DNA of 41,260 nucleotides from Pseudomonadota bacterium (GCA_018819925.1 JAHJPG010000090.1:1-41260); one strand, 5' to 3'; shown: positions 1-8,466, numbered from the stretch's first letter. Numbers and translations: made by a program. Notes: generated by a model not told the origin, from the sequence alone.

Positions 1-14
1 CACAAGAAAGGACA

Positions 15-1157
15 TTGGAAATATTCCGAGCCATGGGCCGGGAGCTGGAGCGGGCCCTGCCCGATCCGAGCCCGGAGCAGATGGAGCGTCTGACCCACCT
101 TGCCGCCTGCTTGGCCGCCGAGGCCGGTATTTTGCCGCCGTCAGCACCGCCCCCCGAGTTGGAAATGCTCAACGAGGCCGCCGCCCTTTTGCAGGCGGTG
201 ATCAACGCCAACAGCCCCCCAAGGGAAATAGAGGGCCCCTTGCGGCGGCATGCACCCCTGCGGGAGCTTTTCGACAGCCTTTGGGCCATCAGGGAATCCG
301 CCTTGGCCCTGGCCAACGGCGATATTTCGGTGAAGATAACGGCCAAGGGCACCATGGCCGGGGCACTGAAAACCCTGCAAGCCCATTTCAATCATCTTAC
401 CTGGCAGACCCAGCGGGTGGCCGACGGCGACTTCACCCAGCGGGTGGACTTCATGGGCGAGTTCTCCCCGGCCTTCAACGCCATGGTCGAGCGCTTGGCC
501 AGCAGCGTGGAGGCCCTGCGGCAAAAGGAGGCCGAACTCACCGCCAAGAACCAGGAGTTGGAACTGGAAATCCAAAACCGCGGGCTCGCGGAGACGGCCC
601 TCAGGGAAAGCGAGGAGCGCTACCGGGAGATGGCCATAACCGACCATCTCACCGGCCTGTGCAACCGCCGCCATTTCTATGTGTTGGCGGAAAACGAAAT
701 CAAGCGCACCTTCCGCCACGGTCATGATCTCTCCTTGATAATGCTGGATTTGGACCATTTCAAGAAGGTCAACGACCAATATGGCCACGACTGCGGCGAC
801 AGGGTGCTGGCGGAGGTGAGCCGGGTGGTGACCAACCTTATCCGGTCGGTGGACATTTTCGCCCGCTACGGCGGCGAGGAGTTCATATTACTGCTGCCCG
901 AGACCCCAGGCCCCACGGCAGCCGAGATGGCCGAGCGGCTGCGCGAGGCCGTCGCCCGCGCCTGCGTGCCCGTGGGCCAGAATATGGTGAGCGTCACCGT
1001 CAGCATGGGTATCGCGGGCATGGGCGACAACCAGGACCTTCGCGATGCCCCCAAAGAACCGCTGGAGATGCTCATCAAGCAAGCGGACGAGGCGCTCTAC
1101 GCCTCCAAAGACGCCGGGCGCAACCGCGTCACCATCTACCCCCCTGCCGAAAACTAG
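15..1157 (+). CDS. GGDEF diguanylate cyclase with HAMP-like linker (5' end may be cut)
   Basis: Predicted to make c-di-GMP from two GTP. The C-terminal GGDEF domain carries the active-site signature GGEEF at residues 286-290, in the context RYGGEEF. The product-inhibition I-site RSVD lies just before it, so feedback inhibition is likely intact. Residues about 85-165 look like two consecutive HAMP-type segments (ANGDIS and ADGDFT motifs), followed by a coiled coil to about residue 205. No transmembrane segment is visible. The TTG at 15 follows GAAAGGA, but the frame stays open to the left window edge. The true protein may therefore be longer, possibly with a sensor or membrane part outside the window. 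An ATG at 33 is another option. Activating signal unknown. Domain call is firm; start is not. Confidence 0.9.
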   Translation: MEIFRAMGRELERALPDPSPEQMERLTHLAACLAAEAGILPPSAPPPELEMLNEAAALLQAVINANSPPREIEGPLRRHAPLRELFDSLWAIRESALALANGDISVKITAKGTMAGALKTLQAHFNHLTWQTQRVADGDFTQRVDFMGEFSPAFNAMVERLASSVEALRQKEAELTAKNQELELEIQNRGLAETALRESEERYREMAITDHLTGLCNRRHFYVLAENEIKRTFRHGHDLSLIMLDLDHFKKVNDQYGHDCGDRVLAEVSRVVTNLIRSVDIFARYGGEEFILLLPETPGPTAAEMAERLREAVARACVPVGQNMVSVTVSMGIAGMGDNQDLRDAPKEPLEMLIKQADEALYASKDAGRNRVTIYPPAEN

Positions 1158-1300
1158 CCCGACGGCGCGCCGCTATCCCAGTCCAAGTGCTGCCTGTACC
1201 ATTAATGACCTAAATCCTGTATAACAATTAGGAGATTAACATCCCGGCCCCGCCGCCCCCCGGCGGCGGAAGCCGTCACCTTTGAAAAAGGAGTCTTTAA

Positions 1301-1666
1301 ATGGAAAAAATATTGATCGTCGGTTGCAAAAAAGCCATGGACGATGTGTGCATTGGCTGTTCGCGCTGCCTGGTGGGTTTCAATCGCCGGGGCGGTGAAT
1401 TTGCCCGCTATCCCCAGGGTGAGGCCGAGGTGATGGGCCTCTTGAGCTGCGGCGACTGCCCCGGCGCGGCCATCGTTACCCGCCTGGCCCAGGTGAAGCT
1501 GTGGAACGCACCCATGGAGGAAAAGCCCACCAAGATTCACATCGGTCCCTGCCTGAGCGATCACTGCCCCCACGCCGACACCATCATCACCAAGATCAAG
1601 GCCAAGAGCGGCATTGAGGTGATCGAGGGCACCCACCACTACTTCCCGGAGGACATCTTTGCTTGA
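1301..1666 (+). CDS. CGGC-domain putative metal-binding protein
   Basis: A 121-residue cysteine-rich protein matching the CGGC family (PF08821), a predicted metal-binding family of anaerobes with no established reaction. Cysteines stand at 9, 17, 20 and 23 (CIGCSRC), at 50 and 53 (CGDC), and at 84 and 89 (CLSDHC), with histidines at 88 and 91. That is the usual set of paired thiols for the family. AAGGAG is well placed before the ATG at 1301. The stop overlaps the start of the next gene by 8 nt, so the two are probably translationally coupled. The partner has a DUF364 fold linked to heavy-metal chelation, which suggests a shared metal job. No function beyond that can be claimed. Confidence 0.85.
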   Translation: MEKILIVGCKKAMDDVCIGCSRCLVGFNRRGGEFARYPQGEAEVMGLLSCGDCPGAAIVTRLAQVKLWNAPMEEKPTKIHIGPCLSDHCPHADTIITKIKAKSGIEVIEGTHHYFPEDIFA

Positions 1667-2417
1667 GCCCGGAGCTCTGGCCCGCAAGCTGACCGCGGCC
1701 CTGGCCCCCAGGGCCGCGGGCCGCGCCGCCAAGGTGGTGGTGGGCCTGGTGTACACCGCGGCGATGCTGGAAGACGGCCGGGCCGGGGTGGCCTACACCT
1801 TCCGGGACCAAGCCCAGGGGGCCTGCGCGGCCTTTCGCGGCCTGCGCCCCCTGGCCGGGCAACCAGCCTCGGACCTGCTGGCCCTGGCCGCCTCCCGCGA
1901 TCCCATCGAGGCGGCGGTGGGCCTGGCCGTGGCCGGGGCCCTGCTCTGGCCCGGCCCGGCCCAGGCCCTGGAAGGCGACGTGCTTGACCACCTGGACCTG
2001 GGTCCCGAAGACAGCGTGGGCATGGTGGGCTACTTCGGGCCCCTGGTGCCCGAGGTGCGCCAACGCTGCGCCCGCCTGCACATCTTCGAGCGGGTGGATC
2101 TGCCCCAGGGCGGCCTTTTACCCCAGGAGCGGGCCGTGAATATTTTGCCGCGATGCCAGGTGGCCATGATCAGCGCCACAACCATGCTCAACCAAAGTCT
2201 GGAGCCGCTGTTGGCCGCCTGCGCCGGATGCCGCGAGGTGGTTCTGCTGGGGCCCAGCACTCCCCTTTGCCCGGAGGTCTTCGCCGGCACCCCGGTGACC
2301 ATGCTCTCCGGGATGGCGGTGCGCGACGCCCCGGCTCTGTTGCGGGTGGTGGCCGAAGCCGGAGGCACCCGGCAGTTCAGCCGCCTAGCGGACAAGAAGA
2401 ACCTTCGCCTGCCGTGA
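1659..2417 (+). CDS. DUF364-type (putative heavy-metal chelation) protein
   Basis: A 252-residue soluble protein resembling the DUF364 / DUF4213 family (PF04016), annotated in databases as a putative heavy-metal chelation domain. The recognisable core is the central VGYFGP segment, followed by an IFER strand and a late GPSTPL turn, as in other members. A DUF4213-like N-terminal half precedes it. I chose the TTG at 1659, which overlaps the end of the CGGC gene and follows GGAGGA. A later start is possible because the N-terminus is very Ala/Arg rich. Family members often sit near molybdenum, tungsten or iron-sulfur enzymes. Here the neighbours are the CGGC protein and a DUF362/ferredoxin protein. 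The biochemical role is unknown. Confidence 0.8.
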   Translation: MLEPGALARKLTAALAPRAAGRAAKVVVGLVYTAAMLEDGRAGVAYTFRDQAQGACAAFRGLRPLAGQPASDLLALAASRDPIEAAVGLAVAGALLWPGPAQALEGDVLDHLDLGPEDSVGMVGYFGPLVPEVRQRCARLHIFERVDLPQGGLLPQERAVNILPRCQVAMISATTMLNQSLEPLLAACAGCREVVLLGPSTPLCPEVFAGTPVTMLSGMAVRDAPALLRVVAEAGGTRQFSRLADKKNLRLP

Positions 2418-2579
2418 GGCCCGGGATATATCCGGATCACCCCTTCATACCCTTAAAACCCTGGACGGCGGGGCGGAGTTGGGGATAAGTTTAATCCTTA
2501 TTCATGGCCTATGATAACGGCCCCAACGGGCTCCGAAAAGGACAGCCCCGCACCTACGATCCGCAAGAAGGGTAGCCCC

Positions 2580-3650
2580 ATGTCCAAAGTAATGATCCAT
2601 CCCGCCAGCTACGAAAACTGCCAGAAGGCCGTGGACCGGGCCTTTGATCTGTTCCCCCTGGAGGTCGAAGGCAAAAAGGTCTTGGTGAAACCCAACGTGC
2701 TCAGGTTGGCCCAGCCCGGCGAGGCCATCCTCACCCACCCGGCGGTGCTCAAGGCGGTGGTGACCAAGCTCATGAGCATGAACACTGGGCAGATCATCGT
2801 GGGCGACAACCCCGGGGTTTTCACCTACGGAGCCAACGAGGCCGCCTTTGAGAAATCGGGCCTCATGGAGGCGGCCCAGGGCCACTACCAGAACATAGGA
2901 GCGGAATCCCGGGAAGTGCCTTTCAACCCCGAGTTCAAGGAGCGCCTCAGCGTGTCCAGGGCGGTGTTGGACGCGGATGTGGTCATCTCCCTGCCCAAGT
3001 TCAAGACCCACGGCCTCACCGTGGTCACCGGGGCCATCAAGAACAGCTTCGGCATCCTGCCCGGGGCGCAGAAGGCCCAACTCCACAAGCTGGCCGGCAA
3101 CCCCGCCCGCTTCAACGAGATGCTGGTGGACGTGTTTCGCCTGCGGGTGCCGGATTTGTTCATCGTGGACGCGGTGGTGGGCATGGAGGGCAACGGCCCG
3201 GCCTCGCCCGATCTCAGGGACATCGGCCTTGTCCTGGCTTCGGACAACGCGGTGGCCCTGGACGCGACCATGGCCCGTCTGATGGGCGTGGCCGATCCCG
3301 GCCAGCTTCGTTTCCTGGCCAAGGCCCGGGAGGCCGGGCTGGGAGAATTCAGCCAGGAAGCAATCGAACTCATAGGCGAGCTGATACCCATAGCCGATTT
3401 CAAACTGCCGCCCATGGGAGGAGAGGCCATCGCCCGCGCCCCCAAGATCCAGGAGTTCATCGAAAGCCGCACCCTGCTGCGCCCCCAGGCCGACCCCGAC
3501 AAATGCACCAGTTGCGGGGCCTGCGTGGACCAATGCCCTGCCGAGGCCTTGGCCTTCGACGAAGAGCTGCCCCGGGTGGACCCCGAGAAATGCATAGTGT
3601 GTTTTTGCTGCCAGGAAATGTGCCCGGAAAAGGCCATGCAACTGTTGTAG
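2580..3650 (+). CDS. DUF362 protein with C-terminal 2x[4Fe-4S] ferredoxin domain
   Basis: A 356-residue protein. Residues 1 to about 290 form a DUF362 domain (PF04015), with the typical KPNV motif near the N-terminus and the KFKTH ... GAIKN motif. The tail holds two complete CxxCxxCxxxCP clusters (CTSCGACVDQCP and CIVCFCCQEMCP), enough for two [4Fe-4S] centres. DUF362 proteins are common in anaerobes and are thought to take part in electron transfer or cofactor handling, but no reaction is proven. I prefer the ATG at 2580, after GAAGGGT, giving MSKVMIHP. An upstream in-frame ATG at 2511 would add 23 poorly structured residues. Probably cytoplasmic. Confidence 0.87.
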   Translation: MSKVMIHPASYENCQKAVDRAFDLFPLEVEGKKVLVKPNVLRLAQPGEAILTHPAVLKAVVTKLMSMNTGQIIVGDNPGVFTYGANEAAFEKSGLMEAAQGHYQNIGAESREVPFNPEFKERLSVSRAVLDADVVISLPKFKTHGLTVVTGAIKNSFGILPGAQKAQLHKLAGNPARFNEMLVDVFRLRVPDLFIVDAVVGMEGNGPASPDLRDIGLVLASDNAVALDATMARLMGVADPGQLRFLAKAREAGLGEFSQEAIELIGELIPIADFKLPPMGGEAIARAPKIQEFIESRTLLRPQADPDKCTSCGACVDQCPAEALAFDEELPRVDPEKCIVCFCCQEMCPEKAMQLL

Positions 3651-3676
3651 CCCCCCGCGATATAAAGGTGAGGGAA

Positions 3677-4183
3677 ATGACCAAAGACTGGAAGTATTAC
3701 CTGGGGCTCTCCCTGTTCTTCTACAGCTTGGTGCCCATAATCGTGGTGGCGGTATTACCGTTTTTAGGCATGGGCTTGGCGGAATCCGGAACGCTGGCCG
3801 TGGTTTTTCTTGTCTCGGGCGAGGTCTGCTTCTATGTCTCGGCCATGCTGCTGGGCAAGGAGTTCCTGGCCGCCATGAAGAAAAAAATCGCCTCCTGGTT
3901 CCGCCGCGAGGCCGGCCCTCTCAAGCCGGTGAGCCGTGGCCGGCACCGCGCCGGGGTGGTTCTTTTGGCCATCAGTTTTCTGCCCTATTACGCCGCCTTG
4001 ATCTACCTGCTCTTTTTCGCTCCCGAGAAAGCCACCATCCATTTCCTGGCCTGGTCCATGGTGGCCGGGGAGGTGCTGGGCATGATCAGCCTGTTCCTGT
4101 TGGGCGGCCAGTTTTGGGATCGCCTCAAGCAGCTGTTTCAGTGGCAGGGCGAGCAAAACGGCGGCGGCGCCCAAGCGGGGTGA
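3677..4183 (+). CDS. Small integral membrane protein with internal duplication
   Basis: A 168-residue hydrophobic protein with about four transmembrane helices. The two halves resemble each other. Each has a helix pair around a short loop, a GEV motif in the second helix, then LLG, an aromatic residue and a basic amphipathic end (LLGKEFLAAMKKK versus LLGGQFWDRLKQLF). This suggests tandem duplication of a two-helix unit. The unit resembles what databases call the transporter suffix domain, but I am not certain. The ATG at 3677 follows AGGTGAGGGAA and lies 26 nt after the DUF362 gene, so the two may be cotranscribed. Function unknown. Confidence 0.7.
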   Translation: MTKDWKYYLGLSLFFYSLVPIIVVAVLPFLGMGLAESGTLAVVFLVSGEVCFYVSAMLLGKEFLAAMKKKIASWFRREAGPLKPVSRGRHRAGVVLLAISFLPYYAALIYLLFFAPEKATIHFLAWSMVAGEVLGMISLFLLGGQFWDRLKQLFQWQGEQNGGGAQAG

Positions 4184-4251
4184 GGGCTGCCCGCGCCAGC
4201 CTGCCCGCAAGCTTGCCACCCGTATCGGGGCGGGCGGCGGGCAGCTGGTTT

Positions 4252-4284
4252 GGCCGGCGGTCAAACCACTGCAATCCGCCGGCC
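4252..4284 (+). terminator. GC-rich hairpin, possible transcription end
   Basis: A perfect 9-bp inverted repeat (GGCCGGCGG / CCGCCGGCC) with a 15-nt loop lies in the 274-nt gap between the small membrane protein and the sulfation cassette. It follows a second GC-rich repeat (GCTGCCCGC / GCGGGCAGC, about 4188-4255). There is no clear T-run afterwards, so termination is only suggested. The rest of the gap is non-coding as far as I can see and must hold the cassette's promoter, which I could not pin down. Confidence 0.35.
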
Positions 4285-4457
4285 TTATCACACAAGCCGC
4301 CGAGCTAAAACCTCAGGTCAGTGGATTAGTTGCCATCTCTCGTAAAAATGTTAGATTTGCTGGCGTGCCCAACCTTGAGTCTGGGCAAAAAAACATTTTA
4401 GGAACTGGTGGTTGCCGGCAGGCGTAGGCCACACCATAAAGGAAAAAATTCGCCACG

Positions 4458-6023
4458 ATGCACGCGCTGTTCTCCCGGCTCCCCCTGGCACTGCTTGGTG
4501 CGCTGATAGGTTTGCTCTCTCAACTCTTCTGGCTCGGCGGCCACGGCTGGGAAGAGGCCGCCGTGCGCATCCCCGCCGGAGTGGTTGGCGGCGGCGTAAT
4601 CTTTTGGCTCCTGGGAGAATTGTCGGCCTGGCTCCTTCGCTTTTCCGGCAAGGACCTGTGGGCCGGGGTGGCGCGCTTCTGGCCATTTTTGGGCCGCGCC
4701 TCGCTGTGGCGGGGCATGGCCGCCGCCTGGCTGGTGCTGTTGGCCGGCTTTGGTGTGGGGCTGTACGTCCACTCCACCCGCGCATGGCCCTACCCTATCG
4801 TCAAGCAAATTGAAGCCTGGTTTCGGGGCGAAGGCTTCACCACCTTCGAGCAAAAACTTGCTAACGACCTGGATATAGTACCCGCCCGGCACCTGGTGAC
4901 GGTGGACCTGAAGGCGCCGGGCGACCGCGTCTATAAAAGCCTGGAGGGGCTGCCCATCCGCTCGCGCCGCATAGCGCCCAAATATTTCCTCTCCCCGGAC
5001 GCGCCCAAGGCCTATCGGGTGATCTTCGGCACCTTCGACTTTGACGACAAGCGCTACGGCGCGGTGCTCCTGGACCCCCAGGGCAAGGTGAAGCACATCT
5101 GGAAGCCCAGCCAAGAGGACGTCCCCTGGGATCATCGCGACGATGCCAACGTGTTTCCCCATGGCTTCGACGTGGGCCGGGACGGCTCCATCTACGCCGC
5201 CTACGACAACGGAACATCCCTGACCAAATACGACTATTGCGGCAATATCGCATGGCGTTTGCAGGGCGGTTTTCATCACTCCATCACCCTAGGCGACGAC
5301 GGAACCCTGTGGGTCTGGGGCCCCACCTTGGACGACCCCAACCGCAACGACTGCCTGGTGCAAATCGACGACGCCACCGGCAAGATTCTCAAGGCCATCA
5401 CGCTGGAAAAAGTGATAAGCGCCAACCCGGAAATAGATATTTTCGGAATCCGCCAATTGGACGAGCACAATCGGTCAATTTGGGTCGAAGACGGCGGTGG
5501 CCAGTGGCACCCCAACGACATAGATCCCTTGCCCGCGGCCCTGGCCTCCAAATACCCTCAATTCAAGGCCGGCGATTTGTTGGTTTCCCTGCGCTCGGTG
5601 GACCTTGTCTTTGTCATGGACCCGGACACGCTCAAGGTCAAGTGGTGGCGCCAAGGACTGGTCAGGCGCCAGCACGACCCGGATTGGGGCCAAGATGGAA
5701 CCATCACCATTTTTAACAACAACATGCACCGCGATCATTCGAGCATCATCGGAATCGACCCCAAGACCTATAAAAGCAAGGTTCTGCTGGACGGCAAAAA
5801 GTATAATTTTTACACTCACATCCAGGGCAAGCACCAAATGCTGCCCGGCGGGGGTATATTGACAACCTCGCCGCAGCAGGGGCGGGTTTTCGAGGTGGAC
5901 CGCAAGGGCAAGGTGGTCTTTGAATTCCTCAACGTATATGACGACCAAAACCGCGCCTTAAGCATTTCCGAGGCCAAGAACTTGCCCCTGGATTATTTTA
6001 GGGAGTTGCCGAAATGCCAATAG
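4458..6023 (+). CDS. Membrane-anchored arylsulfotransferase (ASST)-like protein
   Basis: A 521-residue protein. Three predicted transmembrane helices (about 8-26, 38-60 and 86-106) are followed by a large beta-propeller-like domain of the arylsulfotransferase family (PF05935/PF14269). If the N-terminus is inside, that domain faces the periplasm. Bacterial ASSTs move a sulfuryl group from one phenol ester to another through a sulfo-histidine, without PAPS. Candidate catalytic histidines sit in the family-like strands HSITLGDDG (H274), RQHDPDWG (H406) and KHQMLPGGG (H459). Which one is the nucleophile needs an alignment. The gene starts the cassette and overlaps the next by 10 nt. The ATG at 4458 follows AAAGGAAAAAAT. 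Sulfate donor and acceptor are unknown. A sensor or binding role with the same fold is possible. Confidence 0.75.
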   Translation: MHALFSRLPLALLGALIGLLSQLFWLGGHGWEEAAVRIPAGVVGGGVIFWLLGELSAWLLRFSGKDLWAGVARFWPFLGRASLWRGMAAAWLVLLAGFGVGLYVHSTRAWPYPIVKQIEAWFRGEGFTTFEQKLANDLDIVPARHLVTVDLKAPGDRVYKSLEGLPIRSRRIAPKYFLSPDAPKAYRVIFGTFDFDDKRYGAVLLDPQGKVKHIWKPSQEDVPWDHRDDANVFPHGFDVGRDGSIYAAYDNGTSLTKYDYCGNIAWRLQGGFHHSITLGDDGTLWVWGPTLDDPNRNDCLVQIDDATGKILKAITLEKVISANPEIDIFGIRQLDEHNRSIWVEDGGGQWHPNDIDPLPAALASKYPQFKAGDLLVSLRSVDLVFVMDPDTLKVKWWRQGLVRRQHDPDWGQDGTITIFNNNMHRDHSSIIGIDPKTYKSKVLLDGKKYNFYTHIQGKHQMLPGGGILTTSPQQGRVFEVDRKGKVVFEFLNVYDDQNRALSISEAKNLPLDYFRELPKCQ

Positions 6024-6238
6024 CCTTGATAGCCATCGCCGCCCTGTTGGTGTTGTTCCCCGGCACCGCCCAGGCCTACGTGGGTCCCGGCTTGGGGTTG
6101 GGGGCCATCGGCGCCATCTTGGGGGTTATCTTCTCCATCCTGTTGGCCATACTCGCCTTCTTCTGGTACCCCATCAAACGGCTCTTTGGCATAGGCAAAA
6201 AAAAGCAGGAAAACCAGGAAGATGACATCCTGGACTGA
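6014..6238 (+). CDS. Small exported membrane peptide (YVGPG type) of the sulfation cassette
   Basis: A 74-residue protein. Residues 1-21 look like a cleavable signal peptide ending in AQA. A short YVGPGLGLGAIG stretch follows, then one strong transmembrane helix (about 33-54) and a basic, polar tail (KRLFGIGKKKQ). It overlaps the ASST-like gene by 10 nt and the sulfotransferase gene by 17 nt. All three are therefore likely translated together and made in linked amounts. Small proteins with a YVGPG motif occur beside sulfotransferase or phosphatase genes in other bacteria, as I recall, but no function is established. A membrane linker between the two large proteins is a reasonable guess. Confidence 0.75.
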   Translation: MPIALIAIAALLVLFPGTAQAYVGPGLGLGAIGAILGVIFSILLAILAFFWYPIKRLFGIGKKKQENQEDDILD

Positions 6239-7724
6239 TTGGGCCCTCCAGGCCCTGGCCTGCCTGCCGGGGGTGGTGGTTTTCGTGGAGTTGTTCCGAG
6301 CCCTGCCCATGATGGACAACCTGAACCACCTGAAAACAACCACCCAAAAAGTCATGGGGGTGGTCAGATCCTCCAAGACCTCGGACCACTGGAAAGAAAA
6401 GATTCTGCCTCACTACGCGGGGGTCATCCTGGCGGCCAGCCTGCGCAACGTCTTGTATCTGCTGATAATGGCTGCGGGCTTCGCCCTGGCCTTTTGCCTG
6501 GTGGGCATGTGGTTCCTGGGCGGCTTCGCCTCGGCGGCGGCCATGCTGTTGGAGCCCTCGGTGCAGATCATCGCCGCCCTGTTGGGCACGGCCTACGCCG
6601 TCGCCCGGGTCAAGCTGACCCCGGCCCAGGGCGCCGACGAACACCTGGGCTCCAAACTGCTGCACCACCTGGCTTTGGATAGCCGGCTGTTGCGCAAAGC
6701 GGCTTTCGACCTGGATTGCTCCATGTCCGCCGCCCGCAAGCTACCCCCGCCCCCGGGCCCCCCGGTGTTCATCACCGGCCTGGCCCGGGCCGGAACCACC
6801 ATCCTGTTGGAGGCGATCTACGCCAGCGGCCGCTTCGCCACCCTCACCTACCGGGACATGCCCTTTATAACCGCGCCCAACTTTTGGAAATCGGTTTCCT
6901 CGGGCCAGCGCCGCCACGCCCAAGCCAAGGAGAGGGCCCACAAGGACCGCCTGCTGGTCAACTACGACAGCCCGGAGGCCTTCGAGGAAATCTTCTGGAT
7001 GACCTTTGACCAGGGCAGCTACGTTAAGGAAAACTGCCTGGTCCCCCACAAGGTGCCCCGCGAGGTGCTGCTCAACTACCGCCGTTACGTGGCCAACATC
7101 ATCGCCAAGGATTCCAAGGATGCCCCGCTGCGCTACCTGGCCAAGAACAACAACAACTTGCTGCGCATTAGCGCGCTAAAAAGGGCCTTTCCCGAGGCGG
7201 TGATCCTGGTGCCTTTCCGCAACCCGCTGGACCATGCTAAATCCCTGATGGCGCAGCACCAGCGCTTTGTGAAAACGCATCAGGACGACCCCTTCTCCCT
7301 GAAATACATGAACTGGCTGGGCCACCACGAGTTCGGGGCCAACCTCAAGCCCTTCCGCGTGGGCAACGACGCCCTGCCCCACTGCCCCGAGGAGTTGGCC
7401 GACTTCTCCTATTGGGTCAGGTATTGGAGTTGCGTCTACGATTACGTGCTCAACCAGCACACCGCCGAGATCGTGCTTTTTGACTATGACCTCTTTTGCC
7501 GGAAGCCGGCCGCCTGCCTGGAAGAGTTGGCTCCCTTGCTGCGGTTGGACAAAGAGCAGTTGGAGCCCTTCTTCAGCAAGATAAAAAGCTCCACCCGGCA
7601 CGACCATCCCACGGTCGCCCCAGAGGTGTTGGCCCGGGCCAATGAAGTACACGTTGAGTTGCGGCAGAGGGCCATGGCCGGCGGGCAAAAGCCTTCGGCT
7701 CGTCCCCAAGCCTTGCCGTCATGA
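6222..7724 (+). CDS. Membrane-anchored PAPS-type sulfotransferase
   Basis: A 500-residue protein. The first 135 residues hold about three hydrophobic helices (near 7-27, 75-103 and 110-130) and form a membrane anchor. The rest is a Sulfotransfer_3-like domain (PF13469). The 5'-phosphosulfate-binding loop is ITGLARAGTT at residues 184-193. The 3'-phosphate-binding motif is RNPLDHAKS at 333-341, with the expected Arg and Ser. It should transfer sulfate from PAPS to a hydroxyl or amine of an unknown acceptor, on the cytoplasmic side where PAPS is made. The gene overlaps the small peptide gene, and cysC lies about 100 nt downstream. The fused anchor suggests a lipid, cell-wall or membrane-delivered acceptor. 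Family call is firm; substrate is open. Confidence 0.87.
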   Translation: MTSWTDWALQALACLPGVVVFVELFRALPMMDNLNHLKTTTQKVMGVVRSSKTSDHWKEKILPHYAGVILAASLRNVLYLLIMAAGFALAFCLVGMWFLGGFASAAAMLLEPSVQIIAALLGTAYAVARVKLTPAQGADEHLGSKLLHHLALDSRLLRKAAFDLDCSMSAARKLPPPPGPPVFITGLARAGTTILLEAIYASGRFATLTYRDMPFITAPNFWKSVSSGQRRHAQAKERAHKDRLLVNYDSPEAFEEIFWMTFDQGSYVKENCLVPHKVPREVLLNYRRYVANIIAKDSKDAPLRYLAKNNNNLLRISALKRAFPEAVILVPFRNPLDHAKSLMAQHQRFVKTHQDDPFSLKYMNWLGHHEFGANLKPFRVGNDALPHCPEELADFSYWVRYWSCVYDYVLNQHTAEIVLFDYDLFCRKPAACLEELAPLLRLDKEQLEPFFSKIKSSTRHDHPTVAPEVLARANEVHVELRQRAMAGGQKPSARPQALPS

Positions 7725-7826
7725 GACGATCGCGGCCAGGGAAATTGATCCGATAACCGAATCGCACGGACGAGATTGATCCAGGGCCAGGTTCAAGGCC
7801 CTTTAAACGCGGAACTTGGTGGACAA

Positions 7827-8423
7827 ATGATCAAGGAAGAATTGGCACCTGGCGCCTGTCCCGACATCCTTAACAAAACCATTTCCGCCCAAGGAGGCGT
7901 TATTTGGTTTTTCGGCATGCCTGGGAGCGGTAAATCCACCCTGGCCGGTTCCCTGAGGAAAATCCTCAAGGAGCACAAAAATTGGGTGTCCTACCTCGAC
8001 GGCGACCAAGTTCGCAAGCGCCTTAACAGCGACCTGGGCTTCAGCGAGGCCGACCGCATGGAGAATATTCGCCGGGCGGCGGAGATCGCCCGGCTCATGG
8101 CCGATGCGGGCTCCCTGGTCATCGTGTCTTTGATTACCCCGCTGGAGGCCAACCGCCGCATGGTCCGTGGCATCCTGAATGGCCATAATTATTGCGAATG
8201 TTTTGTCAAATGCTCGCTGGAAACATGCGAAGCGCGTGATCCCAAGGGACTATACCGGCGGGCCCGCCTGGGGGAGATTCCCAACATGACCGGTATAGAC
8301 TCGCCCTTTGATATATCCGAGGATTCGGAAATAATCGTCGACACCGAAAACCTGGATTATTCGGCCTGCATGGCGCACCTGCTGGAATCGCTGCATCAAC
8401 GGGGAGTCATCTCCATCGGGTGA
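7827..8423 (+). CDS. cysC: Adenylyl-sulfate (APS) kinase
   Basis: A 198-residue APS kinase, close to the usual length, that phosphorylates APS to PAPS. Visible motifs are the P-loop GMPGSGKST (30-38), LDGDQVRKRLN, GFSEADRMENIRR, and the family signature CEARDPKGLYRRAR followed by GIDSPFD. The loop usually reading ISP is LITP here, with Thr where E. coli has the phosphorylatable Ser. I chose the ATG at 7827. An in-frame TTG at 7776 would add 17 residues without family support. The gene follows the sulfotransferase by about 100 nt. Dissimilatory sulfate reducers use APS directly, so a dedicated kinase here most likely feeds PAPS to the sulfotransferase. Confidence 0.95.
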   Translation: MIKEELAPGACPDILNKTISAQGGVIWFFGMPGSGKSTLAGSLRKILKEHKNWVSYLDGDQVRKRLNSDLGFSEADRMENIRRAAEIARLMADAGSLVIVSLITPLEANRRMVRGILNGHNYCECFVKCSLETCEARDPKGLYRRARLGEIPNMTGIDSPFDISEDSEIIVDTENLDYSACMAHLLESLHQRGVISIG

Positions 8424-8426
8424 TAG

Positions 8427-8457
8427 CAATGGCCGCAATGGGGAATCCAGGCCATTG
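8427..8457. terminator. Hairpin between convergent cysC and carbonic anhydrase genes
   Basis: An 8-bp perfect inverted repeat (CAATGGCC / GGCCATTG) with a 15-nt loop lies in the 43-nt gap between two genes that run towards each other. Its position fits a two-way terminator, but neither side has a T-run. Confidence 0.35.
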
Positions 8458-8466
8458 AAGCCCGCC

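Noticed and set aside
4340-4457. A sigma54 promoter for the sulfation cassette
   Set aside because: A TGGC-like stretch is present, but the GC element at the needed spacing is missing.
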